NCBI GenBank assembly: GCA_018716365.1
Contig: DVKA01000095.1
Location: 1-10,946 of the forward strand
Direction of reading: 5' to 3'
Source: Candidatus Caccocola faecipullorum
Lineage (GTDB): Bacteria > Synergistota > Synergistia > Synergistales > Synergistaceae
Length of the DNA: 10,946 bases
The first letter of the stretch is position 1. Each line of letters starts with the position of its first letter. The translations under genes and the position numbers were made by a program. Below are positions 1 to 8,164 of the stretch, piece by piece. The notes below the pieces were generated by a model. That model searched no databases and was not told where the DNA came from. It saw only the letters and a list, made by a program, of their open reading frames with translations.

Positions 1-1
1 A

Positions 2-10
2 TGATATAAT
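2..10 (+). promoter_or_regulatory. Extended -10 promoter element of the cas operon
   Basis: The sequence TGATATAAT matches the extended -10 consensus TGnTATAAT exactly, with the TATAAT hexamer at 5-10. It would start transcription near position 17, about 35 nt before the cas3 start codon. The -35 region falls outside the window, so only half of the promoter can be seen. The AT-rich stretch that follows (20-33) fits an untranslated leader. It probably drives the whole co-directional cas operon. Confidence 0.55.
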
Positions 11-51
11 CAAACCGTCTTAAAAAATATAAAGGATGGATGGGGGCAGTC

Positions 52-2517
52 ATGGAACGCTGCGCGCATATCGGCGAAGATTCCCGTATACAGACGATAG
101 AGGAGCACCTGACCGGCACGGCCAAACTCTCTGAAGATTTCGCCGGACGCCTCGGTTTCCGTAAATGGGGAAAGCTTCTCGCGCTTCTCCACGATTTAGG
201 AAAATACAGCGACGAGTTTCAGGCTTATATAACGAGCGGCCTGTCCAACGGCGGGCAGGAATGCGACGGCAGGGGGCACGAAGAAGAACAACGCGGCGGC
301 GCTCCGGCAAAAGGCAAAGTCGACCACTCCACGGCCGGCGCGCAATTCATCTGGCAAAGCGTCGGCAAAGACTCCGACATATGGAAGCAGATGGCGGCAA
401 AAATGATGGCGCTGATAATCGCAGGACACCACGGCGGCCTGCCAGATACTCTGTCGGCGGACGGCGAAGACCTTTTCATAAAACGCATGGCGAAGGACAG
501 CGAAAAGACGCACTTATACGAATCTCTGGCAAACGCGCCAGCGGACATTTTGGACGAAGCGCGTGAAATTTTATCCGACAAAGATTTATACGCGCGGCTG
601 AAAGCGTACATGAACGGCATAAAAAAGACGGAGAGCGCCGTCTGCAAAGAAAATCTGCAGGACCGCTGCGAGTTCGCGCTCGGCATGCTTATAAAGATGC
701 TTTACAGCTGCCTCGTCGACGCGGACAGATGCGACACAGCCGATTTCTGCACGCAGGAAGCCGCGTCCGTAAGGCAGCGTTCGCGCTACGCCGGATGGGA
801 AACGCTATCAGAACGGCTTGAAGAACATCTGCAAAAATTCGGCACGGGGACGCCGCTCGCGCGCGTCCGCAGAGAGATCTCGGACTGGAGCAAAGAAGCG
901 GGCGCGAGGCCGCGCGGAATTTATACGATGACAGTACCGACAGGCGGAGGAAAAACGCTTGCCAGCCTGCGTTTCGCGCTCGAACAGGCGAAGCTGTCGA
1001 TGCCAGAAGAACATCCAATCGAACGGATAATCTACGTAATTCCCTACACGACGATAATCGACCAGAACGCGCGGCGCGTGCGCGAAATACTTGAAAAGGA
1101 CGAAAGCGAACGCGGCAGGATAGTCCTTGAATGCCATTCGAACCTTCTTGAAGAAAAAGACACTCTAGCGAACAAAATACTTTCCGAAAACTGGGACGCG
1201 CCCATCATATTCACTACAAACGTGCAGTTTCTCGAAGCGATTTTCTCGCGCAGCCCGAACCGCGCGAGGCGGATGCACCAGCTTGCAAACTCTGTGATAA
1301 TATTCGACGAAATACAGACGCTGCCAATCAGGACGATTCACCTATTTTGTTCCGCCATCAACTTCCTCGTCGAAAAATGCGGGACGAGCGTGCTTCTCTG
1401 CACCGCAACGCAGCCATTGCTCAACGGCGTCGAACGGGAGTACGGCGCTCTGCGTTACGACGGCGGCGCGGAAATAGCGCCGGAGCCTGAAAAGCTCTTT
1501 GACAGTCTGAAGCGAGTAAAAATATACAGCCGCTTGAAGCCTGGCGGATATTCGACGGCGGAGCTCGCGGATATGGCGCGAGAAAAGCAGCGGGAATCCG
1601 GTTCGCTTTTAGTGATAGTCAACACGACGGCGGCGGCCCGCAAGCTGTACCAAGAGCTGAATGTGCGAAAGGACGGCTGCGCGCTCTTCCACATGAGCGC
1701 GCAGATGTGCCCGGCGCACCGAATGGACGTACTTGATGAAATCATGGCCGCCATCGCGGAGCGCAGGCCGCTGATATGCGTCGCTACTAGCGTAATGGAG
1801 GCTGGAGTCGACGCCGACTTCGCATGCGTGATACGCTCCGTCGCCGGCTTCGACTCGATTGTGCAGGCGGCGGGCCGCTGCAACAGAGAGGGATACTCGG
1901 AGACAGGTTCCGTATACATCGTCAACCCGCGCGACGAAAAGCTTGATATGCTGACGGACGTCAGGGAAGGGCGAAACTGCGCCGAAAGAGTCATCTGTGA
2001 AACCTGCCGCCCGGATGACGGCCAAAAGGATATTCTATCCCTTGCTAACATAGAGCGCTACTTCCGCTATTATTTCTATGCAAGACAGGATGAGATGCGG
2101 TACCATGTAAGAGACGAGCGCGACGACACGCTTCTCAATATACTCTCATGCAACAGACTGACGAAGGGCGGCCCCAATATAATCAGACAGTCGTTCGCCA
2201 CGGCGGGCAAACTTTTCAGCGTCATAGACGCGCCGACTGAGGGCGTAATTGTTCCCTACGGCGGCGGCGCGGAAATTATCGGGCAGATCGGCCTCCGCAA
2301 CGGCATGGGCGAAGCGAAAAAGTTGCTGCGCCGCGCGCAGCGTTACTCCGTTAATATCTATCCGCATCAGCTTAGGGTACTCTGTGACACCGGCATAATA
2401 TACAGAATCGGAGTCGGGCGCGATTCCGGCGTATGGGCGCTGCAGCCGGAATATTACGACGAACACTTCGGCGTGAGCGCGGAACGCACAGGAAAAGCGG
2501 ACTTATACATAATGTAA
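52..2517 (+). CDS. cas3: Cas3 nuclease-helicase, type I-C
   Basis: Cas3 is the effector that Cascade recruits to a bound target; it nicks and degrades the DNA with its HD nuclease while its SF2 helicase unwinds it. Numbered from the ATG at 52 (821 aa), the N-terminal HD domain shows His19, HDLGK at 47-51, a KVDHS histidine at 92, GHHGG at 125-129 and an LVDADR stretch at 221-226. The helicase has Walker A (VPTGGGKT, Lys301), Walker B DEIQ at 419-422, TAT at 451-453, TSVMEAGVD ending at 587 and QAAGRCNR at 605-612. All motifs are intact and the length is normal. An in-frame ATG at 40 would add four residues. I prefer 52 because it gives the short M-x-x-x-A-H start that I associate with I-C Cas3 and has a purine-rich GGGGG at 42-46 at usable spacing. 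It is the first gene of the operon, with 42 nt before cas5c. Confidence 0.95.
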   Translation: MERCAHIGEDSRIQTIEEHLTGTAKLSEDFAGRLGFRKWGKLLALLHDLGKYSDEFQAYITSGLSNGGQECDGRGHEEEQRGGAPAKGKVDHSTAGAQFIWQSVGKDSDIWKQMAAKMMALIIAGHHGGLPDTLSADGEDLFIKRMAKDSEKTHLYESLANAPADILDEAREILSDKDLYARLKAYMNGIKKTESAVCKENLQDRCEFALGMLIKMLYSCLVDADRCDTADFCTQEAASVRQRSRYAGWETLSERLEEHLQKFGTGTPLARVRREISDWSKEAGARPRGIYTMTVPTGGGKTLASLRFALEQAKLSMPEEHPIERIIYVIPYTTIIDQNARRVREILEKDESERGRIVLECHSNLLEEKDTLANKILSENWDAPIIFTTNVQFLEAIFSRSPNRARRMHQLANSVIIFDEIQTLPIRTIHLFCSAINFLVEKCGTSVLLCTATQPLLNGVEREYGALRYDGGAEIAPEPEKLFDSLKRVKIYSRLKPGGYSTAELADMAREKQRESGSLLVIVNTTAAARKLYQELNVRKDGCALFHMSAQMCPAHRMDVLDEIMAAIAERRPLICVATSVMEAGVDADFACVIRSVAGFDSIVQAAGRCNREGYSETGSVYIVNPRDEKLDMLTDVREGRNCAERVICETCRPDDGQKDILSLANIERYFRYYFYARQDEMRYHVRDERDDTLLNILSCNRLTKGGPNIIRQSFATAGKLFSVIDAPTEGVIVPYGGGAEIIGQIGLRNGMGEAKKLLRRAQRYSVNIYPHQLRVLCDTGIIYRIGVGRDSGVWALQPEYYDEHFGVSAERTGKADLYIM

Positions 2518-2559
2518 CAGTTGCCATTTAATAAAAAAACTCAAAGCAGAGGTGATACG

Positions 2560-3288
2560 ATGAAAAACGAGATTGCGTTCGCAGTATGGGGCCGTTTCGC
2601 GCTCTTTACCGACCCCATCACGAAGATAGGCGGCGAGAAATGTTCGTACCATGTGCCGACCTACGAAGCGCTGCGCGGAATCGCAAGTTCTATCTACTGG
2701 AAGCCGACGTTCGTCTGGAAGATAGACAAGGTGCGCGTAGTCAAGCCGATACGCACGCAGACCAAGGGCATGAAGCCGCTGAATTACAGCAGAGGCCCTA
2801 AAGAAGCGCCGAATACTCTGGCCTATTACAATTATCTTTCGGACGTAGAATATCACGTCCTCGCACATTTCGAATGGAACGAGCACGCCGCGGAGCTCGA
2901 ATGCGACAGGAACGACGCGAAGCATTATGAGATGCTTCAGCGATATTTGAAACGAGGCGGGCGGCGCGACATATTTCTCGGCACGCGCGAGTGCCAGGGG
3001 TATGTCAGGCCGATAGAATGGCACGACGAACCTGAAGGGCATTACAGCAGCACGGAAGAAATATCTTTCGGCCTCATGTTCCACAGCTTCCTCTACCCCG
3101 AGGAATCCGGCGAGGAAAAACTTTTCAGCCGTTTCTGGTATCCGAAGATGAGATACGGCGAGATAGATTTTTCCGTGCCGGACGTAAAACTGCTTTCCAA
3201 GTTCGTACGCCCGATGAAGCCGGTAAAGTTCGTAAACAAGCAGAACTACAATCCTAAGGATAAAGACAGCGAGGTGTTCCTGTCATGA
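2560..3288 (+). CDS. cas5c: Cas5c (Cas5d), type I-C pre-crRNA endoribonuclease and Cascade subunit
   Basis: In type I-C systems this protein replaces Cas6: it cuts the pre-crRNA below the repeat hairpin, stays on the 5' handle and forms the foot of Cascade. The predicted protein is 242 aa, a normal length. Tyr46 (in SSIYWKPTF) and the adjacent Lys121-His122 (DAKHYEML) line up with the catalytic Tyr46, Lys116 and His117 known from Bacillus halodurans Cas5d, so RNA cleavage should be intact. Other family signatures are the N-terminal WGRFALFTDP and EALRGIASSIYWKPTF. I chose the ATG at 2560 because AGAGGTGAT (2548-2556) sits just upstream; the frame stays open to a TTG at 2521 but that has no ribosome-binding site. 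The stop codon overlaps the cas8c start (ATGA at 3285-3288), which implies translational coupling. Confidence 0.95.
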   Translation: MKNEIAFAVWGRFALFTDPITKIGGEKCSYHVPTYEALRGIASSIYWKPTFVWKIDKVRVVKPIRTQTKGMKPLNYSRGPKEAPNTLAYYNYLSDVEYHVLAHFEWNEHAAELECDRNDAKHYEMLQRYLKRGGRRDIFLGTRECQGYVRPIEWHDEPEGHYSSTEEISFGLMFHSFLYPEESGEEKLFSRFWYPKMRYGEIDFSVPDVKLLSKFVRPMKPVKFVNKQNYNPKDKDSEVFLS

Positions 3289-5168
3289 GTTTAATGCAGG
3301 AGCTTGAGGCTACATTTGAAGCTGCGTGCTCAATGCGTGAAAACTTCCCGACGCTTCCGTGGCCTGTCGGACATATAGAAACGCAGGCGGACATTGAAAT
3401 AGTGTTGGACAACGAGGGCGGCTTCCTGTCCGCGCGAAATGTACCGCAGGAGCCAACGCTGCACCCCGCAACGGAAGAATCCGCAGGAAGGACGAGCGGC
3501 GGCGCTCCGCACCCGCTGTGCGACAAAATTCAGTACATTGCCGGAGATTACGATAAATACATAAATAAGAGCAAATCGTACTTCGACGATTTTCTAAGCG
3601 GCGGAAAATTACAGCAGGGATATTTTTCTCTGTTGTCGGAATGGGAAGATTTTTCAAAGAATCCAATGCTTGCAGCGGTAAAACGTTACGTGAGCGGGCG
3701 CACGGTCATTCATGATTTAATACAGGCGGGCATATTTCATTTAGACGGTGACGGAAATCTTTCAGATGAATGGGCTGCAAAGGAAGAGCCGCGAAACGCT
3801 TTCGTAAGATGGCGCGTGCAGACCCCTGGCGTCGATAGCGATAAAGTATGGAAAAGCGAGGAGCTTATAGGCTCATGGATAGCTTTCTGCCTGTCCCATA
3901 TAAAAGACAGAGAGCTGTGCTGCATAACCGGAGAGATCGCGCCGTGCGCGGCGAACCACCCTGCGAGGCTGCGCTACTCCGGCGACAAGGCGAAGCTGAT
4001 TTCATCAAACGACGGCAGCTGCTACACATTCCGCGGACATTTCCTCACCGCAAGGGAAGCCTGCACTATAAGCTACGAGGCTACGCAGAAGGCCCATTCG
4101 GCTCTGCGCTGGCTCATAGGACGGCAGAGCTTCAGGAACGACAGTCAGACTATAGTCGCGTGGGCCGTGAACAACGCGCCTATACCCAACGTCGGCGCTT
4201 CGACGAAAGACATAAGCACGGATGACGACGATTGGTTTGATGGCGCCGATTACAGCGGCGCGAATGACATCGGAGAGGAATACGCGCTTAAGCTAGTACA
4301 AAAACTCCGCGGCTATAAAAAAGAGCTGAAAGACCGCGACGACGTCGTAGTCATGGCGATGGACTCCGCAACGACGGGAAGAATGGCTATAACGTATTAC
4401 AGGGAGATTAAAGGCTCCGACTTTCTGGCGAGAGTTGAAAATTATCACATAAGATACGCATGGCGTCAGAATTTCGGCAAAGAGAAAAGATTCATCGGGG
4501 CTCCAGCGCTGAAAGACATAGCCCAGTCGATATGTCCGGGCAGGTCCGACGCCAAACTTATAAAAGCGACGGTTGCGCGTCTCATACCGGTAATCGTCGA
4601 CGGAGTTCCCATGCCGCGGGACATTGTGACGGCCGTATGCCGCAAGGCCGCGTCCCCGCTGAGTAAAGAACCATGGGAACGCGAGGCGGTTCTGGGCGTC
4701 GCGTGCGGCCTATATGCGGGAAGCCATATTGAAAGGGGATATAAAATGTCGCTTGAAGAAAACAGACGCTCACGGGATTACCTATACGGAAGGCTGCTTG
4801 CGGTAGCCGACAAAATCGAAGGACACGCCCTAAGCATCAGCAGCGAAGGGAAAAACCGCGATACCTCCGCCATAAAGCTTATGCAGCGCTTTTCAGCGAA
4901 GCCATATGAAACCTGGATGCGGATAGAGCAAAACCTGATTCCGTATATGAGCAGGCTGCGGGCGAGAGCGCCGAAGTCGCTGACCGTCTACAGCGGTACG
5001 CTTGACGGCATATACGACCTGTTCGCGCCGGACGATTTCAAAGACAATTCTCCGCTCACGCCTGAATTCCTGCTCGGCTATCATTGCCAGCGCAGCGAGC
5101 TCTGGAAAAAGGCGAAGGACGCAGGCGAATCGGCGGAGCCGCAGCACGAAAATAATTCTGAAGAATAA
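3285..5168 (+). CDS. cas8c: Cas8c (Csd1), type I-C Cascade large subunit
   Basis: Cas8c is the large subunit of type I-C Cascade; it recognises the PAM and helps open the target DNA. The 627-aa product shows the family hallmarks HPLCDKIQYIAGD at 76-88 and SYEATQKAHSALRWLIGRQ at 263-281, plus a cysteine-containing segment, LCCITGE, at 211-217. Length is in the usual range. The start overlaps the cas5c stop by 4 nt and has GAGGTG at 3271-3276 about 8 nt upstream; a second in-frame ATG lies three codons in. The part after residue 487 is very likely also translated separately as Cas11c. The segment from about 50 to 75 (polar, Gly/Ser/Thr rich) looks like a flexible linker. Local GC dips sharply here, to 22 of 60 bases at 3541-3600. 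Confidence 0.95.
   Translation: MSLMQELEATFEAACSMRENFPTLPWPVGHIETQADIEIVLDNEGGFLSARNVPQEPTLHPATEESAGRTSGGAPHPLCDKIQYIAGDYDKYINKSKSYFDDFLSGGKLQQGYFSLLSEWEDFSKNPMLAAVKRYVSGRTVIHDLIQAGIFHLDGDGNLSDEWAAKEEPRNAFVRWRVQTPGVDSDKVWKSEELIGSWIAFCLSHIKDRELCCITGEIAPCAANHPARLRYSGDKAKLISSNDGSCYTFRGHFLTAREACTISYEATQKAHSALRWLIGRQSFRNDSQTIVAWAVNNAPIPNVGASTKDISTDDDDWFDGADYSGANDIGEEYALKLVQKLRGYKKELKDRDDVVVMAMDSATTGRMAITYYREIKGSDFLARVENYHIRYAWRQNFGKEKRFIGAPALKDIAQSICPGRSDAKLIKATVARLIPVIVDGVPMPRDIVTAVCRKAASPLSKEPWEREAVLGVACGLYAGSHIERGYKMSLEENRRSRDYLYGRLLAVADKIEGHALSISSEGKNRDTSAIKLMQRFSAKPYETWMRIEQNLIPYMSRLRARAPKSLTVYSGTLDGIYDLFAPDDFKDNSPLTPEFLLGYHCQRSELWKKAKDAGESAEPQHENNSEE
4732..4739 (+). promoter_or_regulatory. 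Internal Shine-Dalgarno site for Cas11c
   Basis: AAAGGGGA ends 6 nt before an in-frame ATG at 4746, inside the cas8c reading frame. It is a stronger ribosome-binding site than some that precede whole genes in this operon (cas4, for example). Internal translation of the small subunit from the cas8 gene is established for type I-C and some other type I systems, so this site most likely sets Cas11c production. Confidence 0.7.
4746..5168 (+). CDS. cas11c: Cas11c small subunit, translated from within cas8c
   Basis: Type I-C Cascade contains several copies of a small subunit, Cas11c, made by independent translation of the 3' end of cas8c. Here an in-frame ATG (Met488 of Cas8c) follows AAAGGGGA at 6-nt spacing and gives a 140-aa product beginning MSLEENRRSRDYLYGRLLAV. 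Size and position fit the known Cas11c arrangement, and the segment looks mostly helical, as the family requires. It shares its stop codon with cas8c. The last 15 residues or so are Glu-, Asn- and Ser-rich and probably disordered. Actual translation from this site is inferred from the ribosome-binding site and the family precedent. Confidence 0.72.
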   Translation: MSLEENRRSRDYLYGRLLAVADKIEGHALSISSEGKNRDTSAIKLMQRFSAKPYETWMRIEQNLIPYMSRLRARAPKSLTVYSGTLDGIYDLFAPDDFKDNSPLTPEFLLGYHCQRSELWKKAKDAGESAEPQHENNSEE

Positions 5169-5204
5169 ACAAACTACTTAAAATAAATTCAGGAGGATTA
5201 TTCT

Positions 5205-6026
5205 ATGACGCTTTCCAACAAAATAGATTTTGCAGTCATTTTCTCGGTAAAGAACGCAAACCCGAACGGAGACCCGCTCGACGGCAATAGACCGCGCATC
5301 GGCTACGACGGCATAGGAGAGGTGTCCGACGTCTGCATCAAGCGCAAGATGCGCGACAGGCTGCTCGAAGACGGTCAGGAGATATTCGTCCAGTCAGACG
5401 ACAGGAGGAAGGACGATTTCACCTCTCTAAAGGCGCGCGCCGATAGCGTGATAAACGCAAAGATGACGAAGCAGGAAATCATAAAGGCCGCCTGCGCAAA
5501 GTGGTTCGACGTCCGCGCCTTTGGGCAGCTGTTCGCATTCAAATCGAAAAAGAACGACGCTGATGGCGTGTCGATAGGAATCAGGGGGCCGGTAAGCATA
5601 CACAGCGCCTTCTCAGCAGCTCCGATAAACATAACCAGCATACAGATAACGAAGAGCGTCAACAGCGAAGACACTAAAGACGGCAAAAAATCATCCGACA
5701 CTATGGGGATGAAGCACCGCGTTGACTGCGGCACATACGTTTTTTACGGGAGCATGAATCCTCAGCTTGCGGAGCTCACAGGCTTCAGCGACGAAGACGC
5801 CGAAGAGATAAAGAAAATCCTGCCGAAGCTGTTTGAGAACGACGCTTCATCCGCGCGCCCCGAGGGCAGCATGAGCGTCACGACGGTCTTCTGGTGGAAA
5901 CACAACTGCAAAGGCGGCCAGCATTCCTCCGCGAGAGTGCATGGCTCGCTGACGGTGGGCGACGGCGGGAGCTATACGCTCGCGCCTCTCGACGGTCTTG
6001 AGCCCGAAATCATAGAAGGGTTCTAA
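5205..6026 (+). CDS. cas7c: Cas7c (Csd2), type I-C Cascade backbone subunit
   Basis: Cas7c polymerises along the crRNA to form the Cascade backbone. The 273-aa protein carries the family motifs NANPNGDPLDGNRPR at 17-31, FDVRAFGQLF at 101-110, IRGPVSIH at 126-133 and MKHRVDCGTYVFYG at 169-182. The C-terminal VTTVFWWKHN segment is also characteristic. Its start has one of the best ribosome-binding sites in the operon, AGGAGG at 5191-5196, 8 nt before the ATG, which fits the need for many copies per complex. A short AT-rich gap of 36 nt separates it from cas8c; I see no terminator there. Sequence and length are ordinary. Confidence 0.96.
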   Translation: MTLSNKIDFAVIFSVKNANPNGDPLDGNRPRIGYDGIGEVSDVCIKRKMRDRLLEDGQEIFVQSDDRRKDDFTSLKARADSVINAKMTKQEIIKAACAKWFDVRAFGQLFAFKSKKNDADGVSIGIRGPVSIHSAFSAAPINITSIQITKSVNSEDTKDGKKSSDTMGMKHRVDCGTYVFYGSMNPQLAELTGFSDEDAEEIKKILPKLFENDASSARPEGSMSVTTVFWWKHNCKGGQHSSARVHGSLTVGDGGSYTLAPLDGLEPEIIEGF

Positions 6027-6035
6027 AACGGTTAT

Positions 6036-6734
6036 ATGTTCCCCGAAGAAGACTACCTTCTCATCTCCGGGCTTCAGCACCTTGTGTTCTGCGAGAAGCA
6101 GTGGGCGCTTATTTATCTTGAGGGGCTCTGGGAGGAGAACGTCCTGACTGTCGAAGGGGCGCATCTGCATGAGAAGGTTCACAAAATGGGGCGCGAGAGC
6201 CGCGGTGAGGTGAAGTTCGCCACGGACCTCCCGCTCTGCTCGCGGCGGCTCGGCCTCAGCGGCGCGGCGGACATGGTTGAGTTCCGCCGCGACGAAGAGC
6301 GCGGCGTCCGCGTCGCGGCTTTCGGCGGGCGGCGCAGGTGGCTGCCCTACCCCGTCGAATACAAACGCGGGCGCAAACGTCCCGACATCGCAGACGAGAT
6401 GCAGCTCTGCGCGCAAGCCGTCTGCCTTGAAGAGATGCTCGGCGTCGAAGTGCCGGAGGGCGCCGTCTTCCACGGCGAGCCGCGGCGGCGCACGGAGGTG
6501 CGGTTCACGACGGAGCTGCGCGCGAAGCTTGAAGCGGCCTGCGCACGCGCACGCGATATAACGAGCGGCGCAGCGAGCCCGCGCCGCAACGCGGGCCGCC
6601 ACTGCAAAAGCTGCTCTCTGAACAAGTTCTGTATGCCGGAGGATACGGGCGCAGGCGACCGCTCCGCGCGCTACGTTGCGGGGCTGTACAGGATGCTCGC
6701 CGAAAAAACGGAGGACGGGGAGGACGAACTATGA
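6036..6734 (+). CDS. cas4: Cas4 Fe-S nuclease, spacer adaptation
   Basis: Cas4 acts with Cas1-Cas2 to trim pre-spacers and select those next to a proper PAM. The 232-aa protein has the RecB-like nuclease residues His45, Asp79 (in GAADMVE), the Glu108/Lys110 pair in PVEYKRG, and Gln123 in EMQLCAQA. Four cysteines fit an iron-sulphur cluster: Cys19 near the N-terminus and Cys190, Cys193 and Cys199 in HCKSCSLNKFC. The N-terminus LLISGLQHLVFCEKQWALI is typical. No clear Shine-Dalgarno site lies at proper distance (GAAGGG at 6015-6020 is about 15 nt away), so translation may depend on coupling to cas7c, whose stop is 9 nt upstream. It overlaps cas1 by 4 nt. GC is much higher than in the upstream genes. 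Confidence 0.95.
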   Translation: MFPEEDYLLISGLQHLVFCEKQWALIYLEGLWEENVLTVEGAHLHEKVHKMGRESRGEVKFATDLPLCSRRLGLSGAADMVEFRRDEERGVRVAAFGGRRRWLPYPVEYKRGRKRPDIADEMQLCAQAVCLEEMLGVEVPEGAVFHGEPRRRTEVRFTTELRAKLEAACARARDITSGAASPRRNAGRHCKSCSLNKFCMPEDTGAGDRSARYVAGLYRMLAEKTEDGEDEL

Positions 6735-7765
6735 AGCAGGCGCTCAACACCCTTTTCATAACGACGCCGGGAACGTGGCTCTCGCTCAGGAACAACAACG
6801 CCGTCGTAAAGATAGACGGCGAGGAGAAGCGCGCGATCAACATAGGCATTCTTGAATCGATACTATGCTTCGGACAGGTGAACGCGACGCTGCCGCTCAT
6901 GGGCTACTGCGCGGAACATGGCGTCAACTTCGCCTTTTTCAGCGAAAGCGGAAAATTCCTCGGCCGCGTGCAGGGGCCTGTCCGCGGCAACGTCCTGCTG
7001 CGCCGCGGACAGTACAGGATCGCGGACGACGGCGAGCAGGCCACACCGATAGCCCGCGACGTCCTGCTCGGCAAGCTGGCGAACACGAAGGCCGTCCTGC
7101 GCCGCTTCATGCGCGAACATCCGCCAGAGGGAGAAGCCGGAGAAAAATTCCGCTCCGCAGTATCGACCGTCGAGGCGCTCGCAGCACAGATAAAAGTTTC
7201 CAGCGACACGGACGAAATGCGCGGCTTCGAAGGCACGGCGGCGCGCGCATACTTCGACGCGTTCGACGGCATGATACTGCACCAGAAGGACTATTTCAAA
7301 TTCACGGGGCGCAGCAAACGCCCGCCGCTCGACGCGGTAAACGCTATGCTCTCCTTCGTCTACGGCCTGCTCGCAAACGAAACGGAGGCGGCGCTCGAAG
7401 GCGTGGGGCTTGACCCCGCCGTGGGCTTCCTGCACAAAGACAGGCCGGGCCGCCCGAGCCTCGCGCTCGACCTCATGGAGGAATTCCGCCCGTGGCTCGC
7501 CGACAGGCTCGTGCTCTCGATGATAAACATGAAGCAGGTGAAGCCCGAAAATTTCAGGATAAGCGAAAGCGGCGCGGTCACGATGGACGACGGCGCGCGC
7601 AAAAAAATCCTCGCGGAATGGCGCGCGCGCAAAGAGGACGAGATAACGCATCCGTACACACGCGACAAGATGCCGCTCGGCATGGTGCCGCACATACAGG
7701 CGCGGCTCCTCGCGCGCCGCATACGCGGCGACATGGAGGAATACCCGCCCTTCGTCTGGAAATAG
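6731..7765 (+). CDS. cas1: Cas1 integrase, type I-C
   Basis: Cas1 is the metal-dependent integrase that inserts new spacers into the CRISPR array as a complex with Cas2. The 344-aa protein has the expected catalytic set: Glu167 (RGFEGTAAR), His235 (GFLHKDRPG) and Asp247/Glu250 in LALDLMEEFR. The C-terminal region with YPPFVWK is typical of the I-C subtype. Its ATG overlaps the cas4 stop (ATGA at 6731-6734), and GGGGAGG at 6717-6723 provides a ribosome-binding site 7 nt upstream. No defects are visible, so acquisition should be possible, although no normal array is present nearby. GC is high (45 of 60 bases at 7441-7500). Confidence 0.97.
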   Translation: MKQALNTLFITTPGTWLSLRNNNAVVKIDGEEKRAINIGILESILCFGQVNATLPLMGYCAEHGVNFAFFSESGKFLGRVQGPVRGNVLLRRGQYRIADDGEQATPIARDVLLGKLANTKAVLRRFMREHPPEGEAGEKFRSAVSTVEALAAQIKVSSDTDEMRGFEGTAARAYFDAFDGMILHQKDYFKFTGRSKRPPLDAVNAMLSFVYGLLANETEAALEGVGLDPAVGFLHKDRPGRPSLALDLMEEFRPWLADRLVLSMINMKQVKPENFRISESGAVTMDDGARKKILAEWRARKEDEITHPYTRDKMPLGMVPHIQARLLARRIRGDMEEYPPFVWK

Positions 7766-7777
7766 GAGGAATGCGAA

Positions 7778-8071
7778 ATGCAACTTGTAGTGGTCAGCTA
7801 CGACGTAAACACGCAGAGCGAAGGCGGGCAGAAGCGGCTGCGCAAGGTGGCGAAGCTCTGCGAAAGCTGCGGCCAGCGCGTGCAGTTTTCGGTATTCGAA
7901 TGCCTCGTCGACCCCGTGCAGCTCAAAGAGCTCAAATTCCAGCTTGAAAAAACGATAGACAAAGAGGCGGACAGCCTGCGCTACTACTACCTCGGCAAGC
8001 ACTGGAAAAGCCACGTAGAACACTGCGGAGCGAAGGAGCCCTACGACCCGCAGGGGCTGCTGATGCTGTAA
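7778..8071 (+). CDS. cas2: Cas2, adaptation complex subunit
   Basis: Cas2 forms the central dimer of the Cas1-Cas2 integration complex. The 97-aa protein starts MQLVVVSYDV with the conserved Asp9 after the first beta strand and has the family segment QFSVFEC at 36-42; size is normal. AGGAGGA at 7764-7770 overlaps the cas1 stop codon and lies 7 nt before the ATG, so the two genes are tightly linked. An out-of-frame ATG at 7771 has no coding support. This is the last cas gene; the array that normally follows it in I-C loci is not here. Confidence 0.96.
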   Translation: MQLVVVSYDVNTQSEGGQKRLRKVAKLCESCGQRVQFSVFECLVDPVQLKELKFQLEKTIDKEADSLRYYYLGKHWKSHVEHCGAKEPYDPQGLLML

Positions 8072-8076
8072 AATAA

Positions 8077-8121
8077 CGGAGCGGAGGCGCGCGCGGCGAA
8101 AAAACGTGGGCTTCCGCTCCG
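8077..8121 (+). other. Imperfect hairpin between cas2 and fic
   Basis: Starting 5 nt after the cas2 stop codon, CGGAGCGGAGGC (8077-8088) can pair with GCTTCCGCTCCG (8110-8121), a 12-bp stem with one G-U pair and a 21-nt loop. No run of T follows on the + strand, so it is not a standard terminator for the cas operon. On the - strand the flank (TTATTTTAC) is T-rich, but no - strand transcript is known to end here. It could partly attenuate read-through from cas2 into fic or stabilise the cas mRNA end. Confidence 0.45.
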
Positions 8122-8164
8122 CGATAAAAACCGGAGAAAAACCAACGGCACGGGAGGCGGCGCA

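Noticed and set aside
2503..3084. 193-codon - strand open frame opposite cas5c, and similar shadow frames across cas3 and cas8c
   Set aside because: No ribosome-binding site, no recognisable domain, and full overlap with established cas genes.
6863..8023. 386-codon open frame on the - strand opposite cas1 and cas2
   Set aside because: Its translation is dominated by Ala, Arg, Val and His and resembles no family; it is the complement of clearly coding cas1/cas2 in GC-rich DNA.
8072..8164. Protospacer for the 34-nt spacer in the fic upstream region
   Set aside because: The best alignment I found (near 8120-8131, 9 matches over about 12-13 bases) misses the seed end and has no TTC PAM beside it; the reverse strand gives only a 4-base seed match.
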